Shown here piece by piece: positions 56,654-64,000 of a stretch of 64,000 nt of DNA. Origin of the DNA: Paracyclopina nana (taxonomy: Eukaryota; Arthropoda; Copepoda; Cyclopoida; Cyclopettidae); the NCBI GenBank assembly GCA_019096065.1, contig JAGUCH010000007.1, positions 3,494,501 to 3,558,500 on the forward strand, given 5' to 3'. Made by a program: the position numbers and the translations under genes. Below the pieces are notes generated by a model. The model was not told the origin of the DNA and did no database searches. It saw only the letters and a program-made list of their open reading frames with translations. The first letter of the stretch is position 1, and each line of letters opens with the position of its first letter.

Positions 56654-59600
56654 ATGATCAGATTCAGATTTCTAATTTTATCCCTACTTGGGGTGATTTG
56701 GACTATGCCTTTGCCTGCAAAAGCAACTGGAGCAACTCCATCTTTTTCTTGGAGCAACGAAAGTTTGCCGGATTGCAATGGCATCCTCAAAATTTCCTAT
56801 TTGGATAGCGCTGGCAATGACCTTTTTGGCCCATTCAAAGCTTGCATGAATTTCTTCAATCCAGCCAAGCAATATTGCAATTTTATTGGATACCTTTTGG
56901 ATCAGCCCAATTATGTTCCAGTGGCACTAACTGGATCTTGCTTGAACCAATGGAACCCAACTGGAACTTATGTACGCTAATTTTCTTAACATAACAAATT
57001 CATTAAACATAATTTACAATTCAAGGTGACCCTGGTGGATGATGTGAATTCACAAGTACCATCAGGATCTTTTTCTTTATCACCTGAGGCAGAAAATATG
57101 ATGGCTTCAGCTGCAATTGATTCCGGATCACCATTGGCAGAGTTTGTTGATGACTCCACTCTATTAAGACCTAATGAAGACCTAACAAGACCTGTCACAA
57201 TCAACCAACGTCAATCACCTCCATTAGCTTCTGGTTACTTGTAATTCTAATTTTTTGAAATCCTTGCATAACTCTCAAATTGAGTTTTCTTCAGGTTGCC
57301 AATTGTTGCTTCAATTGATCCAACTGTGGTTGCTCAGTTTCCAAGTTCATGGCAAGCTCACATTGAGGCAATTATGACCCACTCCCAAAGTCACTATATG
57401 AATCCAAGCCTGGGGACAACCATCAAATTCATTTTCCCTACTGATTTTGTTGCAGTTGACAGCTCTCTGTCAATCAGCTCTGCTGGATTAAGGTAAGCAA
57501 AAAGTTTTGAGCTTCAAGCTGCTTTCTAAATTCATAACATTTCAATTATATTCATAGCAATTTAGAAGCTTTGGCAACAAATCATCCAGAGGCCAACTTC
57601 TATCCAGGATTCACTTATGGAGCATCCCCTTCACGTTTTGGATACCTAAATGCACTTTGCTCAAGCAGCAAATCATCTAGAAGTCATATTGTTCAAATAT
57701 CTTCAGATATTTTGCTCTCAAGTAGCATGTTCACAAGAGCTTTGGGTAGCATGATGGGAATAAGTGATGATTTTTCAATTGTGGATGGATCATACACTGA
57801 CAAATTGTGTCCAGTGGACAATTCAGCTTGCTCAAGAGTTGGTGGATTCATGGATTATGCACCATTTTATCCAAATTTGACTCAGTGGACTTGCTGCAGC
57901 CAAAATGATTTCAAGAGCTTTTTTGACACCAATCAGCCCTTCTGCCTTCCAGACTCAAGTAGTTACATAACATTACATACATTACTGCCTTGATTATTGG
58001 CAAATTATTCTAGGTGGATTCCTTGGACCTTATTTTTCTTGGGCCACTGCCAGCAATGAGCTTCCAAATTGTGCTGGTACTCTCCTGATCACTTACAAAT
58101 CAGCAAGTGGAATTGCTTTTCAATACAAGGCTTGCATGAATTATTTCAACCCACTTACAACCCATTGCAACCTGATTGGATACATAGAAAACTCTGATGT
58201 CCCAGTAGCAATAACTGGAGTTTGCCCAGGACAAGCAACAACTGGATTGGTACATTTCCTTAGATATTAGTTGGGCAAAGCACTTCCATTATTTCTAAAT
58301 CAAGGTCACATTGGTATCAGGGGACTCTCCTGTAATGGCCAATGGCATGTTTTTTGTCATAGCTCTTGGAGCTGCCAATGGAGATGGGTCAACAGAAATG
58401 GTTGGAGAGCAAATCACACAACCAGATAGAGCTAAATTTGATGATATTGCCTACCCAAATGATTATAGCACAAAACTAGGCAACCAAATAACCAGAGTTG
58501 CCAGACCACTTGCTTCTGCTTATGAGTAGGATTTTTTTATAAATTCCAAATTCAAATTAGGTTTTGCATTATCGAATTTGCAGCCTAACACTTGTCACTA
58601 GCTTGGACCCTTTATTCCAAGCCAAGTTCCCTACTGGCAATTACAGAGAGGTGATTGATGCAATTTTCACCCATGCCCAATGCTACTTTTGGAGTTCAAC
58701 CCTGGGAACCAAAATCAACTTCAAATTGGACCAGACTATCTTCTTCTTCAATTCTAGCCAACTAAATTTGGACTCTTCCAATACAGAAACCAAGCTTTTG
58801 TGAGAATTTCTCTTAGAAAGCATTGCATTCAGTAAGCAAACTTTCATTAAATTATAGAGCAACTGAAGCATTCACCAATACATTGCCACCAGCTAACTTA
58901 CAAGTTTACTTTTCCTATGACAACGAACAAGGTGGAGTTTCTGGAGTGGCCTGGCTTGGAACTCTCTGTGATGTTGGCAGAGAAAAGAGGACCAACATCA
59001 ATGAGTTTTATGTGGATGCAGCTCAAACTGGACAGACTGTTGCTCATGAAATTGGGCACAACCTGAACATGAGACATGATTTCATTTCAAACAATGATGG
59101 CACCACTTCAGGCAGAGTTTGCAGCATTGGCTCACAGCCTTGCTCCAACCTTGGAGGTGTTATGGATTACTTCCAGAAAAACTACACAAGGTGGTCATGC
59201 TGCAGTCAGACCGATTTCAAGGATCTGTATGACCTCAATGATCCTTTTTGCCTTCCTGAAGCAGGTACGGCATTTTTAAGTTACTTTCCATAAAAAACCA
59301 ATTTAAATTTATCTTTTTTGCCAATAGCTATGAATGGAACTACAACTACAACCTCAACAACAACCACAACCACAACAACAACAACCACGATTGATACAGC
59401 CACCACCACAACAACAACAACTACAACTACAACAACTACTACAACAACAACTACTACTACAACAACAACTACTACAACAACAACAACAACTACTACTACT
59501 ACTACAACTACAGCAGCAACCGCTACAACCGCTACAACTACAAGAATAACCACTACAACTACAAAAACTGGTTCAAGCAGAAGATGTAGGGATAGGAGGT

Positions 59601-59701
59601 CAAGGAAGAAATGTTTCATCATTAAAATGAAGGGAAAATGCAGGTTTAAGAGACCATCAAGAAGATGCAGGAAAACATGCAACAAATGCGGCGGCACTTG
59701 A
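56654..59701 (+). CDS. secreted metzincin-like protease with duplicated module, Thr linker and ShK domain
   Basis: Nine exons (56654-56971, 57026-57240, 57295-57492, 57558-57958, 58014-58249, 58305-58525, 58584-58799, 58858-59264, 59328-59701) give 861 residues with a signal peptide. Two homologous halves, about 30-375 and 376-737, share LPDCNGIL/LPNCAGTL, FKACMNFFNP/YKACMNYFNP, VTLV, TRWSCCSQ-type and DPFCLP motifs, and even the exon pattern. Only the second has the zinc site HEIGHNLNMRHD (665-676), as in reprolysin/ADAM-like M12 enzymes. A threonine linker (about 742-815) leads to a six-cysteine ShKT domain (about 824-861). Probably an extracellular or digestive protease; substrate unknown. 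The Met-turn is likely GGVMDYF. Confidence 0.88.
59339..59557 (+). repeat. ACA/ACT/ACC triplet array coding for threonine
   Basis: About 70 consecutive codons, nearly all threonine, in the last exon of the protease. Codons alternate among ACA, ACT and ACC, so it is an imperfect microsatellite that keeps its frame. Such runs are usually heavily O-glycosylated, stiff linkers. Length is probably polymorphic. Confidence 0.85.
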
Positions 59702-62574
59702 AACTGCTGAGCTCAGCTGAGCTGTGGACGTCCAAATAAATAAAGCCTACTTGCAAGTGACCACGACTTTATCCTCAATTTTCAGATCGTTGTCAAAGAA
59801 TTTATGAACATATCTTACCTCAATCGACGGTATTATGGAAGACATGAATTGTTGGTGTCCATTTTCAGATCAAACTCTGAAGTTCAGTCAAATTCCAAGG
59901 CGTGCACTTTCACTTCCACAGCTTTCTAAATGAAATTGAATCTTGGTTGAGCCTCCAATATTGACAGCAAAAAGGATAGTTCTTGGGTAAATCCAAGCTT
60001 CATCCAACTATGAATTCGACTGACATATGAGTGATAACACTGATTTCAGATTTTTTGATGAAAAGACGCCGCACTTTTGCCAACAATAGCCAGGATGGGC
60101 GCGGTTAAAATTGGCCAAAAATTGCAAGCATAATTGCAAGAAAATACCCAGCAGGGTTTCTCAAAGATGTGTAATCAATCTGAAAAAACGCCGGAATTTA
60201 AATTTTTCCGGGCAACCTCAAAAATAGCCGGCCTCGTCGATGTCTCCGCCAGAATGTTTTACCACGCTGCTTTAGCCTCAAAACAGCGTAAAACAACCGC
60301 ATCTTGTAGCACTGTGACTGAGATGCGCGACTCAGCGCGAGCGGACTGCGGAGTTGAGCATTGCCTGCATTAGTAGATCGAAAAGTAGAACGATGCAGTG
60401 TCGTTCAAAAAGTACCCTATCATCCGCATCAAAGTTAGCTCTATCCATAACAAAATATTTGATCATGGCCATGAGTTGATTGCTCGATCCTGTACTGCTT
60501 TCAACTTTTTTTTAATTTTCTTGCAAGTTACTACTTGTGGCCAAGTATAAAATGGCCTCAAAAAAGATCGCCCATTTTCAGGGTTAATCAGAATTGTAAA
60601 CAAAGTCTGAAGTGACCGAGTGAGTGGTGACGAGCAAACGAGCAAGCGAACTAAGATGGCCAAAATCTGTGCCAGCTTTGTTAATTTTTCTTAACATCCA
60701 AGTAAGCATAGAAACTTGAAGGTTGTGAAAGTATTTTTGGCTGAGTGAATATCCGAGCTATTTTAACGATATTTTTTGCCAAATATTCAAAACAAATTGA
60801 TTTGATCCTAAGGAAGCATGAATGAAGCTTTCGAGGATAAGTGGGCTTTCTTATTGATTATGGCCTAAAACACGGTCAGTTTTTCTTTTTCATATTTTAG
60901 CTTGCGTCCCCAAAAATTAACTGAGCTAGAAAAGTCTGCACGGTTGTTCAAAAAGCCGTTATCACGCGCATGAGAAATTCCGCCAAATCTCCAAATTCTC
61001 ATTTTGCCACCAACTTTCAGCTTCATTTTTGGAGAACTTTTTAGCTCAAATAAGTGAGAATTGATAGAAAAAAGTTGAAATTCATGTTTTAAATGAAAAT
61101 TTGTCTGAAACAGTTTCCATGAGGGAAAGCAGTAGAACAGCCAATTTTGCTTCATTTCAGGATTCTAGTATAACTTTTGCTTGACATCGAATGACATTTA
61201 GGGATTATGGCTATGATGGTAATGAGACCCATTTAATAATTATTCTTCAATATCGGTTGCGAAAATGTGCGGAATTGGGAGCTCTGGAAGTCAATTTTTA
61301 GCTTACTGCCCTATGAAAATTGACTTCGACGATTTCGCGATTTTTTTCCCCGTACGCGTCTAGATCAGATCTGACTATGCTAAAAAGTCAAGTTTCTTTT
61401 ATCATTGTTACAGTTGTTGTTTTCTTTAGGTTTAGGATGCAATAATGATAGATGTTACTCCGTATAAGTCAAATTTGGTCAGCTTAATTAAGCCCGGTTC
61501 CCTCAATAAAATAAGTTGTTTTTAGAAGTTTACCTAATGACTCATTTTTAGCTTAGATCATCATGAATGAAAATTGAAGGGCTTAGCTGCTAAGCAATTT
61601 AAAACAAGTCTAAAAAATGGCGATGGCCAAAGAAATGTATTTCTTTAATCTCCATAAGCAAGTAAGATCTGAAATAACAGATCTAGATATTTCGGAGAAA
61701 ATGTAACTAGACGAGTTCGGAGATAATGCAATTAGTCGAGTTCGAAGGTCAGCCTCTAGAAATTCGGGGAAAGTATAACTAGGCGAGTTCGGACATATTG
61801 CTACTAGGTGCAATCGGTCGGACAAGATACAACTAGATTTTCGGACAAAAATGTATCCCTATTATTTCATACGCAAGTCTGTACAAAATTTCATACACAA
61901 GTCTGTAAAATGAACTCAAATTGAGATATTTGCTACAAAACTTATCATGCAAGATTAACCAAATTCCTTGCAATCAACTTTTAGCATGGCTATATTTCCG
62001 TATCTGTTCATCCTTGCGATTTTACGATGAAATGACAAAAGTTTTAGTTTCTAATTTGAAACTTTTTAGCCCTAATAAATGAACATTTTTGCGCTAAACA
62101 TTTTTAAAGGTTTTATTTTATTGGAAGCAAAAGGCTAGGATTTTTATTTTACCACCAAGTGAGGCATTGGACTCACGCTTTCAGAAAAATATGAAATTCT
62201 TGGGTGTTGTTAACAGTTTTGGGTAGGTCCTTTGCCAAGTCAATGTACCTGGTTCTTTTCGCTAATCTAGCCTATATTTTTGTGATTGTAGGTCACTTTA
62301 CTATAATTATATCTATGCTTAGGTCTTTACTCAAAAGTGCAGAAATGTTATTTATCTCATCTTTTATTGATCCCTTCCATATTGACAACAAAATTAGTAG
62401 GTAGCCATTAATCCTTTAATGTAGGCAGTTCCATGAATTGATGTGGTCTCCTAGCTATTATACAGAATGTACCAATTGATTTTATAATTATTCAGCTTAA
62501 AGTTGCCTTGGCATTGGGGCCCTCAAGCACAATTTAAGTTCTATCAGTTAGGTGTAGTGATTCTTTCGAGCATC
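59702..62574. other. 2.9-kb intergenic region
   Basis: No supported gene. AATAAATAAA near 59735 ends the protease transcript. A short array of a 25-base word lies at 61690-61856. CpG-containing DNA near 60220-60350 and 61340-61365 is unexplained. Confidence 0.45.
61690..61856. repeat. degenerate tandem array, unit about 25 bases
   Basis: About six to seven units beginning TTCGG, for example TTCGGAGAAAATGTAACTAG then ACGAG, with strong drift between copies. Spacing is near 25 bases. The style, a short word repeated with drift, is like the end arrays of the elements at 21163 and 29437, so this may be one end of another such element; no opposite end was found. Confidence 0.5.
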
Positions 62575-64000
62575 ATGCCTTCAACTCAAGTAGTTCTAGC
62601 AGTACTTGTTGGTGGAACCATTCTTATTGGGGGAGGAGCTACCATTTTAGCAGTTTTGTATACAAAGCCAGCAACTGATGCTCGAGCCACAAAGCTAGTA
62701 AATGTGACTGAAGAACCTCAACAACTCACTGATGGTAAGTGAATAAGATGATTGATGCTTTCTTTTTTAAATTCCCTCATCAATTAATGTTTCAGTGTGC
62801 CAAAATTGCATATTTCCATTTGAATATCAAGGAGATGTGTATTATGATTCATGTGCTGATATTGGCAACTCTTCTATTTGTGCTACTAAAATAGACTCTA
62901 ATGGATCACTAGTCCCTGGCAGCCAAGAAATTTGCCCTATTGACGGATGCGCCCCCTTGACCACAACTACAGGATCAGGAGTTACAGAACTGACATCCCA
63001 AGCATCATCCTATGTTTCCTCAGATTCAGTTTCTACAGGAGTCTGCATTAATTCTGCTTGGAAGGGTGATAATGCTTGTGATGATGACAACAACAATGCT
63101 GGTTGTGATTTTGATGGTGGTGATTGTTGCAATCCACAAGCTGACATATCATATTGTGTTATATGCCAATGCATAGACCCCAACTATTCGCCTGACCTAA
63201 GCATATCATCTACAAGTTCTTCAAACTTCTCCTCACTTTCAACTTCAACTACCACCATTGCATCAACCTCAGATGGATCTACTTGTCTCATGGAATCATG
63301 GATTGGAGATAACTACTGTGATGATGAAAATAACAATCCTGGTTGTACATTTGATGGAGGAGATTGCTGCAATCCATTAGCAAGCCATGAATATTGCAAT
63401 ATCTGTGAATGCTTGATATCCTCAAGCTTTCCCTCACCGTCAACTTTAAGTACCACTGTTGCATCAACCTTATTTTCTGATGGTTCATGTGAAAATAATC
63501 TTTGGATTGGAGATAACTATTGCGATGATGTAAATAACAACCCTGGTTGTTTATATGATGGAGGGGATTGTTGCAATCCATTAGCAAGCCATGAATATTG
63601 CAATATCTGTGAATGCTTGATATCTTTGTCATCAAGTACAGCGCAGAGCTTGTCATCGTCAAGTTCTTCAAGCTTTTCCTCACTTTCAACTTCAACTACC
63701 ACCATTGCATCAACCTCAGATGGATCTACTTGTCTCAAGGAATCATGGATTGGAGATGGCTACTGTGATGATATAAATAACATTCCTATTTGCTCATATG
63801 ATGGAGGAGATTGCTGTAATCCATCAGCAAACCTTGACTATTGCAATATCTGCGAATGTTTGACATCTTTGACTACAAGTTCATCTATGCAGAACTCATC
63901 ATCTGCAAGTTCCTCAAACTTTCCCTCTTTGTCTACTTTAAGTACCACTGTTGCATCAACCTTATTTTCTGATGGTTCATGTGAAAATAATCTTTGGATT
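62575..64000 (+). CDS. membrane-anchored FN2-like and LNR (Lin-12/Notch) repeat protein, 5' part
   Basis: Exons 62575-62734 and 62796 to beyond 64000 join in frame (454+ residues). A hydrophobic segment at residues 5-28 (VVLAVLVGGTILIGGGATIL) acts as signal or anchor. A fibronectin type II-like piece follows (CIFPFEYQGDVYYDSC). Then come LNR modules of the pattern GD-x2-CDD-x5-GC-x3-DGGDCC, each followed by CNICEC and a Ser/Thr-rich linker; four are complete and a fifth begins at the window edge. LNR modules bind calcium and occur in Notch and in pappalysins, but this array with FN2 is not Notch. To my knowledge, LNR-protein expansions have been reported in copepods. The 3' end is outside the window. 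Confidence 0.85.
63043..64000 (+). repeat. LNR array with two alternating unit types
   Basis: Units 2 and 4 share one linker/start type (ASTSDGSTCLxESWIGD) and units 3 and 5 another (LFSDGSCENNLWIGD). Shared sequence recurs at about 447 bases (63254 and 63701) and 492 bases (63451 and 63943), more than twice the single-unit length, so the array grows by two-unit blocks. Confidence 0.75.

Noticed and set aside
59281-59697. Minus-strand polyvaline frame
   Set aside because: Complement of the threonine triplet array in the protease gene.

Overview
The window is nuclear DNA of an animal, very probably an arthropod. The genes have short GT-AG introns (many of 50-60 bases), AT-rich spacers, AATAAA signals, and clear animal families: calsyntenin, Cordon-bleu, SMYD, MINDY-4, TARBP1 and SLC35G. 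A copepod-like crustacean fits best as an inference, because of the compactness, head-to-tail genes only about 60 bases apart (operon-like), and an LNR/fibronectin-II secreted repeat protein. Nothing here proves the species. All exon models below were joined by hand from splice sites and reading-frame phase; all complete models close in frame.

Layout. 0-6.8 kb: mostly non-coding, with a disordered-protein gene fragment on the minus strand (5.8-6.8 kb) and one isolated first-exon candidate near 0.5 kb. 7.6-12.1 kb: three plus-strand genes in a tight row (SMYD-like SET/MYND protein, then two divergent rhodopsin-like GPCRs), meeting tail to tail a histidine-rich minus-strand gene whose stop codon lies one base from that of the second GPCR. 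12.9-15.4 kb: divergent pair, dihydrodiol-dehydrogenase-like oxidoreductase (minus) and SLC35G-like transporter (plus). 16-19.5 kb: an intronless TARBP1 homologue. 19.7-21.1 kb: secreted kelch-like protein (minus).

21.1-31.1 kb is a repeat-rich accessory zone: an inverted-repeat element, a small 7TM gene, and a second 7TM gene broken twice, once by a 915-bp foldback/MITE-like element with a 9-bp target duplication and once by a 5.36-kb LTR element with a 4-bp target duplication. The LTR element keeps an integrase and an envelope-type glycoprotein but has lost gag, protease and reverse transcriptase.

33-43.3 kb: Cordon-bleu-type actin nucleator (14 coding exons). 44.9-51 kb: calsyntenin (15 exons). 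51.6-55.2 kb: MINDY-4 family protein lacking both catalytic residues (minus strand). 56.7-59.7 kb: secreted metzincin-like protease with a duplicated module, the first lacking the zinc motif, then a long threonine linker and a C-terminal ShK domain. 62.6 kb to the end: membrane-anchored FN2-like/LNR repeat protein running off the window.

Coordination is limited: the genes are mostly unrelated housekeeping or cell-surface functions. The best candidates for shared expression are the SMYD-GPCR-GPCR row and the 206-bp divergent promoter at 14.1 kb.
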